The notes: generated by a model not told the origin, from the letters alone. Shown: positions 1-12,800, counted from the stretch's first letter. The stretch: DNA of 64,000 nucleotides from Nymphaea colorata (GCF_008831285.2 NC_045141.1:20890848-20954847), one strand, 5' to 3'. Numbers and translations: made by a program.

Positions 1-78
1 TTGCTTGGGAAGCAAATGAAGCGCCACATTGGATCTGGCAAAGTTCATAAAATGCAGTGGAAAGAAAAAATTCCATAA
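1..78 (+). CDS. Possible 3' coding end of a gene running off the left edge
   Basis: Frame 1 is open from the first base for 25 codons and ends in TAA at 76-78. The residues are rich in Lys/Met/His (for example KQMKRHIGSGKVHKMQWKEK), which reads more like a coding C-terminus than random AT-rich sequence, but the stretch is very short. No domain is recognised and no acceptor site is visible before the edge. It could equally be chance. Confidence 0.18.
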   Translation: MLGKQMKRHIGSGKVHKMQWKEKIP

Positions 79-3000
79 CGTTGAGCAGAAGACACTCGAA
101 AAGGGAAGGAAGGTCTAATTACATGAACCGGTGCTCATGCGCTTTATGCAACTTGCATGAGCCCATGATCCTGAGGATTTAAATGGCAAGGCCCACATCA
201 CATGGACACAGGTAAGGGAGATCCGGACCATCAAGATTTAGCGATCAACGGTCGGCTTTTCCGGAGTGCTAGAGAATGCAGATTATGTTCATGTCAGAGG
301 GTGCGAAGTTCTAATGCTTGGGTGCATTGTGAGAGAGACCAACAAGATGCTGGCTGTGCACTTAAAGGGTAGGTTCAAAGAATTAAGCACAGTGAGCTAG
401 CACTGACAGTGCATTGCATACTAACACTAGTGGGCCTGAAGGGGAACCCCACAGCTTGGAAGTGTTGGATCTGAGCACGACAAGCTGAGTATATGACCAT
501 TTTCTGAAGAAGAGTGTTAGTAAAAAGAACCAATTAGGCCCAGAAGGGAGAACCAACTTGCAAAAGTTGCTTCCAGTATTTCATAAAAAGCAGAGTTAGC
601 TGGTTGTTCCACAGAACAAGTGCATTGTTTCATCAAGACCAGCAATCTTTCATATTGTTCTTTTTGGGAGTTAAAGCCTGAAGATGGCAGCCTTGGTGTG
701 AAACTACAAGCCCCAAATACCATATATTTGTTATTTATTCCTATTAAGGTTGTGGTTTTTTGAACGTTTTTTTTCAGTTATACAGTCTGCTATGGCTTCA
801 TTCGCCTAGATCCGTTGAAGTTAAAACATATCAAATCATAAATCTGCTTGCTCTCTCTCTCTCTATCTTTCTCATGTTGTAGACATATGCATTTTAAGTA
901 TCATATGAAAATAATCAAGGCTTGAGTTTTGCGTATTATGAAATTAAATCCAATTTAAATAACAGTTTTCTTTTCTTCTTATGGATCACCCAACTTTGGT
1001 TTCGCAGAATACCAGACCAAGCACATCTTACTTCATATACTTTTCCCGAAAAAGTAAAAAGATGACAAGGAAATCATCAATTGTTTTGGACACAGGTCGA
1101 AGAGTCAGAAAAATCTTCAAAATTTAGCTGTTTTTGTTATCCTGGAGCTTAAAATTCTCAGGCAATCTTCTTCCTTACCGACCGGCAAAGTCCTTCCGTC
1201 CTTTGCCTTTGATCTTTGACCTTACGGTAAAAAGACACACACCGCATGAGTTGGACTCCGACCTCCTTCTTCAGCTTTATGTTATCTATATATGACCCGA
1301 TGTCTAACATTGTTCACCGTCATTTGCAGAAACAGATCCAGAATCACAAGAAATTAAACAATCAGCCATGAATCAGAAAGATGTTTAATTTCCCCAATCT
1401 CATGAACCCTTTCAGAAACTCCAATACCAAACTCATTAGGGGAAATATTAATGCCGGAGCAACACCTTCACATGGTAGCTCTCAAATAATTTTTTCTTGT
1501 TAAAGTAAGATCTAAAGATAAGATCTGCCTTGAGCTCTTGTGCACCTTCCAAATGCAGCCGGCCACTTTGGTGCAAAAAAGGAAGAATGGAGGCACGGGG
1601 CATGAAAAGTGGGGAGCAGGGAGGGCTGGATGCTCAGTTCCAATGATACGAAAGAACTGTTTGTGAACAGTTGTGGTGGCATGTCCAAACGCTATTTGGG
1701 CTCAGAGATGACATAAACGCTTGTTATTCCTCCTGACTCCCAAAGGACAAGCATGTTCCCGAGCATGCACACACCCCCTCTTAATTATCCAACTGTCCCT
1801 TCTTCCCCGCCCTCAACCCCACACCACAAAATTTCATCACATCCACTCCTTTTCCCACTCAGACTTTTCATGGATTTGACAGCACGCAGAGAAAGAGAGA
1901 GAGAGAGAGAGAGAGAGTCGAATGAATGCAGAGCTGCCATTTTACAGCATCGACAAATAATTGGGAAAGAGAAAGAAAAGTCCTTTGTTTTTTTTTTTTG
2001 GTTCCAAATGTTGAGCTAGAAGGGGAGTCTCTAACACCTTTCAACTATGGAGTGAAGCAAACATCATAACGCATCTCTACCTCATTTTGAAAGTTACAAT
2101 TGAACTGCTCTTAGGTTAGTGCGATTCATTTTTGTCTTCTCACCTGACAAACTGCAGGTTGTGGGACTCACTGCAGGGAAAACTGGTTCCTTTCCCACCT
2201 GATGAAACCAACGGGCCACAGAAGCTCCTGTTTGAAGGAAGAGGTACCTTGCTTCCTAAAAGTAGGCTTCAGAAGTTGGGGATTCCATGTTTCCCTCAAA
2301 GAAGGAGAACTTCGGGGAAAACTCGGTTCTCATTTACTGAAAGTTCCTTTTTCTATGGTAAACACAGTTTGAATCAACGATCAGGTTTTGCCATTATTTG
2401 CATTGTGTTTTTCCTCACTTTCTTGTTTAAATTTGGAAAGCCTGCCCCTTCAAGTTCTCTTTAGGCCAATATCTTATTAATACCAAAAGCCTGATTATCT
2501 GTCATCCAACCTGCAGACACCAAAAAGAAGAGCAGCTTAAGAATGGCAGTTCAAAATAATTTTCAAATCCATTTTACTGACAGGACAACCATGCTAAGTT
2601 TTAAATCACTGTTGATTGAAGGAAAAAACCATGAATCTAAGGTGCAAACGGCATGGAAGAGCTTGTCAAATCCTAATAATTCATGTCCAACCTGAAAAAG
2701 ACCATTGACATCTCGACATTTTCAATCACGTCATTGTCTATTTCTCCACTAGCTAGTAGTCGTTTTCTCTTGTCAAAAGTTTTTTGGTACCATCATAAAT
2801 GTATGCCCGTAAGCTTTGTTTGTGTCCTATAATTAGTACATTACAACATGTTAAAAATCAAATGCATGACTAAGTTGTTGGGCAGCACACATATGTCAAC
2901 TTGATTTCAAGGACAATGAAATAATTAATAAGCTAACTTCCTTGTTGAGAAATCACAGAAACATACGAGTATTGAGAAATAAATGGCAACAAGTGTCTTT

Positions 3001-3820
3001 CATTCGAATCCATCTGACCTCTTATTCATTTGCTTGGAAGGCTCCAAGAGAAAAAGAACAACTTAACAGAGTCTGCATGTGCAATCACACCTATGAACCA
3101 CACAGGAAATTAAGGTACACCAACCAAAAGTTTTGTGGCTCTGTTGGTGTTGTACCCTCATTGGATCACCCTGATGGTGATTTTGTAGGCTTACCAATTG
3201 GTTAGATGTGTAGATCGTCAAAGTCCCCTTCCATCTGTCCAAATAACAACTGGATGTGATTAAGTACCATTCACCAATCAGATAAAATGATCCCTAATCT
3301 AGATCCATTTCTATAAGGATACTAAGCCAAACATTTACACGAGAAGTCAAAGTACATGAGTAAACTGGATCAGGTTGAAAACCCAGAAACAAAGCATCCT
3401 GCAAACCTGACATGCATGAATGAGAATAAGAGGTGAATCTGATTGAATATGAGTTGAGGATGCAAACCACCCATTTGTCTCAAATGTGGGAACTCAAAGT
3501 CCAACTAAGAATCCGATCCGTTGACAGACACTGTCGCAGCTCCATCTTCCACAGACTCCATGTTAGCGTCGGAGGAGGACATGTCTGTCATTTCGAAGCA
3601 CCAGGGGACGTGGACGAAGCCAATGATTTAAGACAACCAAAGGACAAAGCAGAAGACGGAGACCAAAACGATTCTCTTTTCTTTGCCTCTTATTTTTAAT
3701 TTTTTGCCGAACTCATTCCCTCCCAGAAAAGAAGAATACAAGAGATCAGAACCTCAAATCTCGATTAAACTAGTTAATGAAGTCTTCTCTTAATAAGGAA
3801 ATCTGCCTCTTCCACCATTC
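79..3820. other. Intergenic stretch, no recognised gene
   Basis: I see no domain-bearing reading frame on either strand. The short open frames lack plausible splice continuations. Visible structure: a CT-rich run near 850-867, a (GA)n run at about 1894-1917 and scattered A/T homopolymers. The last part (about 3.4-3.8 kb) is presumably promoter of the GRF gene downstream. Confidence 0.6.
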
Positions 3821-3828
3821 CCAATCAC

Positions 3829-3836
3829 TTTATATG
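3829..3836 (+). promoter_or_regulatory. TATA-like box of the GRF gene
   Basis: The string TTTATATG lies about 80 bp before a long (AG)n tract and about 350 bp before the GRF start codon, in a pyrimidine-rich region typical of plant promoters. The position fits a leader of roughly 320 nt. No transcription start is directly visible. Confidence 0.35.
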
Positions 3837-3913
3837 TCCCCTCGACCTGCTTCAGTCTCCCTCTTCCCCAGCAAGAATGTATTCATAGCTGTTATCTCTC
3901 GCTGAACACACCA

Positions 3914-3915
<2 letters not shown>

Positions 3916-3961
<46 letters not shown>
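3916..3961. repeat. (AG)n microsatellite in the GRF leader
   Basis: An uninterrupted AG dinucleotide run of about 46 bp, followed by imperfect GAGAGAGTGAAAGAG repeats to about 4002. It lies between the TATA-like box and the start codon, so it is probably transcribed as 5' UTR. GA-rich leaders are common in plant developmental regulators and can bind GAGA-binding (BPC) proteins; that role is inferred here. Confidence 0.75.
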
Positions 3962-3969
<8 letters not shown>

Positions 3970-4088
3970 TGAAAGAGAAAGAGTGAGTGAAAGAGAAAGA
4001 GTTATTGTCTGCAACAATCTATCTTCTTGAGCAAAGGATAACAAGCAAGTGGCTTTTGGTAGCTGCTGTGGTGTTCTCTTTGCGGGTG

Positions 4089-4142
4089 ATGTCTGAGAAG
4101 GTGAAGAAGTACCTCGTTGTGGTGGTCGGAAGAGAGGTTTGA
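4089..4142 (+). CDS. Short upstream ORF in the GRF leader
   Basis: ATG at 4089 opens a 17-codon frame ending in TGA at 4140-4142, 46 nt before the GRF start codon and in a different frame from it. It would be the last upstream ORF met by scanning ribosomes. A shorter one (ATG TAT TCA TAG) lies at about 3876. No conserved uORF peptide is recognised, so any effect on translation is inference. Confidence 0.3.
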   Translation: MSEKVKKYLVVVVGREV

Positions 4143-4188
4143 CCGTTTGAGGGGGAAGGGGAGGGAGGAGAGGGGAGGGTGGAAAGGG

Positions 4189-5150
4189 ATGAGCAACAGA
4201 GGGGTCTTCACGCCGGCACAATGGCAGGAGTTGGAGCACCAGGCGTTGATATTCAAGTATCTGATGGCGGGAATTCCAGTGCCTCCTGATCTTGTTGTGC
4301 CGATTCGGAGGAGTTTGGAGTCGATATCAGCCAGATTCTTCCACCAACAAACCAGTAAGGCCATTATGCTTTGCAAAGGAGGAAGATTTTGGGGACGTAT
4401 ACGGATGGAAACTCATCCTTCTGTTTGGTCTTTTTTTTTTCTTTTTCTACGGTATCCGGCGGTTGATCTTTCTAGTTTGGCATTTTTCAAATTTTCCTTT
4501 TCAAATTTTTCTCTTTGTTGGTAGTCGATTTTGCTATAAATTATCAAGATGGGTTCCAGTTGCACATTCTCTTTCTGTCCCTCCCCTGTAGTCTGCGTTA
4601 TTGTTTTTGTTTAGTTCTGGCAAATCTTTGCTTTCTTTAGTAGGTCTTCGTAATTTTTTGAGGAATCTGTCTCTTCGTTTTCGCATCTCATGATTGAAAT
4701 GCATGTCTGATGTTTTCTTCAACGCTTCTCGGATGTGGTATTTGAGAATATTTTAAGTTTTTCCTATTCTAACAAGAAACTACTGTTTCAAGTTTTTAAT
4801 AAGGTTGCTTTCCAAGAGCTGCTCTTGGTGAGAGTGAAGGCAATATTTTATGTTATTCATCCCATGAATCTTACTGTTGTGTGACCTTTTATTATTTTTT
4901 ATTTGCTTCTTCCCTTTTCTTTATTTCGCTGTGCAAAAAATGTGTTGATTTCAACGGGATATATATATATTTTTTCCTATAATTGTCTCATGCCATAGTT
5001 TGTCACACTGTACTTCCACGTTTCCGGTCGTGGAACTTTCCTCATTTTTATTAGAAGGAAATAAAACCTATGTTGGAAAAACTGTGCACTTTGTCTTGCA
5101 TTTATTTAATTAGTTATCTGTTGTAGTTTTGCTTTTACTCCAGTCTTTGA

Positions 5151-5182
<32 letters not shown>

Positions 5183-8100
5183 GCTTCTGATGGTGCAAAT
5201 TCATGCATATCTACAGAAGGATCCAGGTTTGCTCGTACCTATAGTGGTTATGTATGTGGGTGAATCGGGAAGGAGCTATTGAGCTTTTCTCTCAGCCCAG
5301 TCGTTCCATTCTCATTTTGATGTTGGTTCTATGTTGATCTCTATCATGCTTTCTTCTTGTTACATCATAAGGTGGTTATTTATCTGTTTCTCCCCGAGGC
5401 TGTGAACCAACTTTGGATTGATGTGAAGGTTGCTTATTAACCCAGTGAGCTCATTCAAACTCATTGCCCAACTTACTCCTTTTTCCTTTGATGCGTTCAA
5501 CGACTAAAATTTAGTGCTCAGCGTTGTATAATTAGATGCACAAAAAAAACTTTCCACTAGCGCTGCTAAGACAGCCATCGCTTGATGCTCTTGTTTTTCT
5601 CAGTGAAGTCATCACTTTCATCAACTCATCCACTTTTCTCTTCTTTCACAGCGGGTTGGAGCTCATTTTATGGGAAGAAGTCGGACCCAGAGCCTGGAAG
5701 GTGCCGGAGAACTGATGGGAAGAAGTGGAGGTGTTCAAAGGATGCTTATCCTGATTCAAAATACTGTGAGCGGCACATGCACAGAGGCCGCAATCGTTCA
5801 AGAAAGCCTGTGGAAACGCAAACCATCTCACAGTCATCGACTGTGACTTCACTTGCTGCTGCTGGTGGTACCAGTTTCCAGAGCCTGCCATTGCACTCCA
5901 TCAATAGTTCCCAAGAGCCTAGTCCTGGAAGTGCTACTTCACAGATGCAAGTGCAGCCTGGAACATATGGGATCGGTAACAAAGAGTTTAGGTATATGAA
6001 CATGTTTACCTCCCTCCCTGCCAATCAATAGAAAACTTTGTTGGTACCTCTATACTTGCACTTTATGATGGTACGAGCACATCGTTTCTTGTTACTTGGA
6101 GACACTATGCAACTAGAGTATTGCTTGCATATGAGCTGGTTTGTATCATTACGTCCACAAATGCCCTGCTTTGTTTCACTAGGGAAAAATGTTATTGGTC
6201 CATTCATCAATGTTGTAGGCCACAATGTTCTAGCTCGAGACCTAGAATACAAAGCTTTGAACCCCACTATGACAAGTTCGTTGTGTTGAATGATTGAGGC
6301 ATTGTAGGCCCACCAACCAAATCAGGTTCTCGCTATTGTCTGAACAAATAATGGACTACTTCATGTTTCTATTGGGTTCTGTTGTTGCTCTCGGGCTTGT
6401 TGGAGTGTTGGAAGCTCCATGTTTCAACATATCAAAATTATTGCATGCTTCATCATTAATGAATTTTCGATGTTTATACCCATAGTTCCGACCATTCTTT
6501 ATATGCTTCTTACTGTTATCTTGGCGACAGTTCTTGTTCTATAAATTACTTTTTGTGGGTGTGAAGAATTTGCTGCTGAGGCCTGTTGCAGATAGATGGT
6601 CTTTTCTCGTCATAGATGTAGCAGTATTGCTTTCTATTGGACTTTCATGGCTAATCCTCATTAGCCTGAGTCTTAATAATGAGTGTGGCTTGTTCATTTT
6701 TCTTGAGCTATTACAGGTATGCAAGTGATACAGGCTGATTAATTTGTGCACAAGTCCCCTCAGTCGTGTGCCAGTCAGTTCGTCCATGGATCAACTTTTG
6801 TTGCATGTGCAGAAGTTCAGATTTCCATTCTTTCCCCTGATACATGCACAGGAAAAACTGAAAAAGTGCATATTTGATCAACAGCTCTTCATTAGGAGTT
6901 AACTTCTATAGATACTAGTTTGTGATGGTCTTCCATGCATCAACCTATAGAATTCCTGGTACAATTGCTAATGGAATGTTGAGGATATTCCCGTCAAAAT
7001 GGTGGATCTTGTTTCTTTTGGTCTAATTCTGGGTTTTTGCTTTTGTTGGTTGCTGGTCTAGCACTTGTTATGGTGAGAATTATGTTGCTGTTGGTTGTTA
7101 TGGTGATAACTTTTGTAAGAAGTAAATAGTTATGTTACTATTGTTAGTAGTAGTTGTAGTGCTTATAATTGTCCTGTTACCAGCAGCATGAATATTCTTG
7201 GACCATCGTTCAGTTATGGTAATAGTGTCTGCAATAGTAAATAGAAGTAGTGGCGCTGTGTTTGAAGCCATGGTTGTCGTACTTATAAGTTCAGCGACAC
7301 TAGCAGCATTATCATAGTTGGTTCATCATTAATAATTTTTGTTGCTGTTCGGTTGGAATTTTATTTCATAAACAATGCATCAAGAAAATGGTACCACGGA
7401 ATGCGACCTTCAAGCTTTCTGTTTCAAGGCTGGTTTGAGTGGCTAGCATCACTGTTGGCATTGAGAAAAATCCAGGAGGTTCATGCAGGAAAGATGGTCT
7501 ATCTATCACTAATTATGTTGTAAATACTGTTGATTTCTCTCATTTGGCATTCTCAGAGTCCAAATATTACATTCTTGAGGTAGTTTCCGCTAATGTGCTC
7601 CTCCACGATCATCATTCACCAACTCCTCATACGAGTGTAATATCATTACCACATCCTATAAAAGGACAATGTTCTCATAGATTGTTGATGCTCTATCCTG
7701 TTCTTTTAATTTTCATTAAGTCTTTTTGGATTTTATGAAATCTTAAATTTTATGAGCAAATTATAACTGAAGGCTTCCTTTTCAGATGTTCCTTTTATGG
7801 CTTTCAGAAGTTTGAAGTTTTGTTTATCATTCAATTGGTTACTTGTTGATGCTACTTCTGTTTTGGGCCTTCTTTCTAGATCTACTTTATGGATTGTTAA
7901 ATCCACATAATGGTCCAAGTCTTATATTGCCGCTTTTCCAACGACTCCATATTCCTAGTTATGCACCTTCCTTGCTTCCTTTATCTCTGGACATGTATAT
8001 GACAAAAGATCCAAGGTAAAATGACATGCAAAATTGGATGCTACAACAGTGTCTCATAAAGCTTTGATTTTTAGTCGTCCCTGGTCTTATCTGGATTAGA

Positions 8101-9368
8101 ATGAATGGCTTGTTGGTGTTTGGCTGCATCTTGATGCGGTTAGTTCTTTCTAGAGTTAAACATGAGCCTTATTCTAGTTCACTTGCTAATAGCTGCTAAA
8201 AGTGGGTTGATATCACTGTCTTATTGGATCACATCCCAAGTTGTTGATTGGACTAACCTTCTGTCCCTTGTCACCTTCATTGCCTACCATACCAGGTTTC
8301 TTCTTTTTATTAATTTTTGTTTGTATTCCTCTTTTCTTATTCCCATTTACACCTTTTTAACAACGCATGCTTGGGCAACCCATCTTGGGCTCTGATTAGC
8401 AGGTTTTTGTTTCTTTCCTTGTGCTCTCCAATGCTTTACTTAGAGTGAATCTCTATTAATTTATGGTTTTCAAGATCATTTGTTTATTCTTGCAAGACTT
8501 GGTTTCCATCCATTTGGTTGTCTACTGATATTTGTATGCTGGGTTTCTGAAGAATTAATTGTTCACAAGAATGGGTTCTTTGCATCTAAGCTTTCAGGAG
8601 TCAATATCATGTACGAGGAACTGACCAAACGTTTGTATCTGGTAGGAGCAAGATTAAGTATATAGTTTAAGACTCTAAGTTTGTAGTTCTCACAGTACCC
8701 AACATCAATTCCTTTCAGATACCTTTCTCAATAATTAGAGGTGTTGAGTCCCTTTAGAGATTCAGTTAGATTTCTTGTACAATTAGAAATTCCGAACGGT
8801 CAATTTTATAAACTTTTGTGCTTTCAAGTGCTTGTGATTTTTCAGTGCGTTGTACTGATTGCTGAAAATATGCAGGTATCTTCCAGGACTGAAAGATGAA
8901 ACTGATGAGCATAGTTTCTTTGCTGAAGCATCAGGAAGTTCAAGGAGCTTTAGAATGGATTCATCTCTCGATAGTTCTTGGCCCTGCATGCCCTCTAGAG
9001 TCAATTCGTTTCCTCCATCGAAGCAAAGGAGTGGGTCCCTATTGCAGAGCAATTATTCTCAGCTACAGGCACTGGAGGATCTTGGTTCTACAACCATTGC
9101 CTCTGCACTTTCAAAGCAGCATCAACCACAACATTGCTTCCTTGGCAGCAATCTTGGTGCCATTGAATCTATAAAAGCTAACAGGGAATCTGAAGGCCAA
9201 TGTCTACGGCCCTTTTTTGATGAGTGGCCCAGAACAAGGGATTCATGGTCTGATTTGGAGGATGACAGATCTAACAGAGCCTCTTTCTCAACTACCCAGC
9301 TTTCCATTTCAATCCCTATGTCTTCGTCTGACTTCTCTGGGACAAGTTCTCGTTCTCCAAATGGTTAA
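4189..9368 (+). CDS. Growth-regulating factor (GRF) transcription factor, 3 exons
   Basis: Exons 4189-4354, 5652-5991 and 8876-9368 join in phase to a 332-residue protein. GRFs are plant-specific nuclear regulators that bind GIF coactivators through QLQ and DNA through WRC, promoting cell proliferation in leaves and other organs. QLQ spans about residues 6-42 ([19 protein letters not shown], then a proline-rich VPxDL tail). WRC spans about 66-110, with zinc ligands C73, C83, C94 and H97 in C-x9-C-x10-C-x2-H spacing and a basic [12 protein letters not shown] core. The C-terminal half carries an FFD motif (RPFFDEWP) and a TQL motif (TTQLSISIP). Donor GTAAGG at 4355 and acceptor CACAG at 5651, then donor GTATATG at 5992 and acceptor TGCAG at 8875, keep the frame. 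The ATG at 4189 is the first in frame. A miR396 site lies in exon 2. The exact subfamily is not resolved. Confidence 0.95.
5795..5815 (+). promoter_or_regulatory. miR396 target site in GRF exon 2
   Basis: The 21 nt that encode RSRKPVE just after the WRC domain contain TTCAAGAAAGC followed by CTGTGGAA. This is the conserved GRF complement of miR396, including the usual one-nucleotide bulge relative to the microRNA. In characterised angiosperms miR396 guides cleavage or repression of GRF mRNAs at this site. Here the match is seen directly; the regulation is inferred from the family. Confidence 0.9.
5992..8875 (+). other. GRF intron 2 (2.9 kb), no nested gene seen
   Basis: This long intron lies between the WRC exon and the last exon. 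It is T-rich and contains a GTT/GTAG-rich degenerate stretch at about 7040-7330. The open frames within it are short and carry no recognised domain. Intron 1 (4355-5651) is likewise free of recognisable coding sequence apart from a CT-repeat at about 5153-5176. Confidence 0.75.
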
Positions 9369-9741
9369 TGTGTCTGATAATGCATGCTTGCATCATGGGG
9401 TTAATGTGTATTTTCACTATTGCTGTGTCCTTCCATAGAGATGATTGAAGATGACACCATGGCGGTGTGGTATCAAGAAAACAGAGGATCTGATTGGGCA
9501 AAATTACAGAATGGATCCTTTTACTTGAGTCCTGATTTTGTCTGTCCGTTAGTTTTGCTTTTGTGTTTGGATTGCTTTAACAACTCTTTGTTAAACCTTT
9601 TTAATAGTGATAGGGAGTATAATGTCTCCGGTTTGGCCTTAAATTTGCTTATGCCATGGATAAACATCGCCAAACATTCTGTAAAAGATGGTGAAAAAAT
9701 CATATCGAGCCTTTCCTTGAGAATGTATGCTATTAGTAATT

Positions 9742-9847
9742 CAGGAGTTCGATTAATTATAGAACTGCTTCCCTCGTTTTTGCATATTCTATTTCAGGAA
9801 TTCGATTAATTCTAGAACTGCTTCCCTCGTTTCTGCATATTCTTGCG
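9742..9847. repeat. 53-bp tandem duplication downstream of GRF
   Basis: Two adjacent copies of a 53-bp unit (CAGGAGTTCGATTAATTATA... and CAGGAATTCGATTAATTCTA...) differ at only a few positions. They lie a few hundred bases after the GRF stop codon, probably in or beyond the 3' UTR. A second small duplication, period 31 bp (AAAGCGATTGATACAGGCAA twice), follows at about 10191-10243. Confidence 0.7.
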
Positions 9848-12800
9848 AGCGTGGATGATCTCCTAGTGAACCAAATTGTCAAAGTTTTAGGTGTGATACT
9901 ATTACATGTTATGCAGTGAGAATGACAAGTTTTACTGTATGTGGTTTCCTAAGTCTCGATGCGTTCTGCATAATCCATGGATGGGATTGTAAATGTTGGA
10001 GGACAAACTGATCTTCGTCAGAAACTTTTTTTTGTTGCGGAATCTTCCTTCAACTGCAGGTTGAAAGTAGATCATGTTCCGATGTTAATTGTGCTGTCAA
10101 AGTTTGATGAAGACTGAAAATTTAATCCAATTGGTGTCTTATTAGATTCATTTAACGATGCTAGTTTCCGAGCATCAGGAAAATCTTAGCAAAGCGATTG
10201 ATACAGGCAAAATTATTGCACAAAGCGATTGATACAGGCAAAAACAATGCAGACCATGAGAAATTTGAGATTATAAAATTTATTTTTCTTACCAAGGACC
10301 AACTTGTTTATTACATGAGTCTTCGAAATAAAGCACCTAAACTTTGGGAAATGAATCTGACATATCAATATCATGTTAGTTTTCTGCTGGAATGGACAAA
10401 AATACGTTAGGCACATCGTCACTTCTAAGACCACTATAAGAACCACCCCCACAAAAAAAAAGGTTCCCATCTCTTGTCTTAGATTTTATTGGGTTGCATG
10501 TTCATCATATATGAGTTGTGCTGCAGATGCTCGCACACTTCCCGAAGTTTCCAATGCTGTATGTTGTGCCGGCATTCTCACTCTCTCTCTTTCTCTCTCT
10601 CGCGAAAAGATTCCTTTTCGGGCATCTTGGACTTGCGTTGCTCATCGCTAGTTTATGCGAGCATCCCTTCATCTGCAGTACGCTTATGCTTTAGTTGTCC
10701 CTCATGTTCATCTGAATCGGATGCCTGAGGGCTGAGAGTGGTGGTGCAGCTGCAGCGACTGCATAAAGCAGAAAACAAAAAAAGAGAAAGGTGTACGAAA
10801 GAATGAACAGATTGTCATGATTTGTGATGGACTCTACAGCATCACGAGACCAAGTTTACGACAGGCTGCAACGTTGACGGCACATCGCCTGAAATGGACG
10901 ACGATGACCCACCGATCGACAGTGGAAAGTGGCGGGCGCCAGCGGTTCTCGCCTGCTTTTTTGCTTCACTTTTCCTTCTTAAATGCAGTCTCCACCAAAC
11001 GATCTTTTCTTTTTTCTCGTTCTGTACGGAAGGCGGGGGAGAGGAGGCGACGCAATTTTTCATGGGAAAATGGATTCCCATCCTTTCCGAGCGGCAGAGA
11101 GAACAAACAGGTCGACTCGCATCCGCATGGAACCCTGAAAGTTGAGAACATCGAACAGTGGCTCTCTGTTCTTCTTGCTTAGAACTAACTAATCCGAAAA
11201 GACACCGCCGCGCACTAACCAAGAAAGAAAGAAAGTGTGTTTGAACATGAATAGTATCAGCCAGAAAGCACATTTGGATTTGGAGCGGAAGTTCCGGGTA
11301 CTGGATCCAATGGCAAGGGCAAGAAAATAATTGCGGGGTTCGGGCAGGGAAGACTGGCTTCAGCCGGTCAACGGTACGGCTCTCCTCTCTGACCGGCTGA
11401 GCATGTGTCCCCTCTCTGACCGACCTGTTGCTTTGCGAATGACGTGGCGGTTGCCCAGCCCCAGTCGAGACGTCAGCCGGTGGGCCCAGTGGGACTCCGG
11501 GCAGAGCGTCGGGCAGGCACCTTTCACATGGAGTTCCACGTGGGAGGACCGGGAGGCCTCTAGGAGTGGGGACCACTTGTCGAAGGGGCCATCTTTTCTC
11601 GTGAACGAAACGAACCCGCAGAGGGATCTTGTGGATCTGCTGGGTTCATGGTCCGATCCATCACGAGATCGGATAATGGATCTGGACCCTGGAGGAACTT
11701 ATCCGCGCAAGGTTTGATGGATAAGTTCGTTTGTGAACCGAATCGAAAGGGAACTGTTGCCGAAGCCGATTCACTCAATCAACCGTATCGGTTCAACATG
11801 TATGTAATAAACTATTTTGGATGCACCGTGCAATGAAATCAAACTTAACCATAAAAAAAATTAAAAGCGTGAATGAACAATAAAAGTTAAAAATAAAAAT
11901 GGACGTACTTACAAAATTTAGCAAAAATTTGACATGTAGTGTTATATTGAGTCGGCCGCTGAAAAGAAATAGTGGAAGACAATAGTGAGGCTCATGGCTG
12001 CCAAAGTGAGAATAGTTGAAGTCGTTATAAATTTAGGTTGCGCATTCGCCAAGTTCAAGCTGAGCCTAGGGCGCACAATGCTTGGCTCGATTCAGATGAA
12101 GCGAGCTCATTAAACTCTAACCAGCCCATTTCAGGGTTCAAGCAACGAGCATGCTCGAGGGCAGGATAATGGCAAAGAAGAGCTTTATATTCATCTCTAT
12201 ACCACGACCTAGAGATACATGCGGTTATGCAAATAAAATTTGTTAAAAAAAAAAGAAGTTTGGTAGTTTAAGATCTCCCACAATACAAAATATTATTATG
12301 TACAAACCTAACAAAACTGATTGATTCAGGAGTGGATTTGATCACTCACTCCAGGGAGTGCATGAAGTTGCTGATTGGTGTAACAATTTTGGCATCCTCT
12401 CTTGTTGAAAGTCTTGAAAAGGTATATATTCACTATCTAAACATTGAAGAAGTGAAGTCAAGATATTAAGTTGTTTCAAGGGTTATAGCGTAGCTTGTCG
12501 GGCTAAAAGCTTGTATGAAGCAGGTCTCTAGTTCGATTTTTATGGGCATTATGATCTTGTGTTTTAAGGTGGTAAGATGTAACATCCAAGTTAAAGGATG
12601 CAACGTTCTATTGTTGACATCGAAACTGCTCAAGACTCTGAAGGCAGAGGGAATGGAAGGGGCCTTCGGGCCTCGCTTCGGACAGTGGGATGATCTTTTC
12701 GCTCTCCTGATATATTTGCTTTGGTTCATAATGCAAGGGATTCACTTCTCCAAGCAACCATTGAATCTTGCAATCGTCTTGATGAACACAACCATGATGA

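Noticed and set aside
3892-4376. Minus-strand open frames overlapping the GRF first exon
   Set aside because: They are antisense shadows of the GRF leader and QLQ exon; the Ser/Leu repeat comes from the (AG)n tract.
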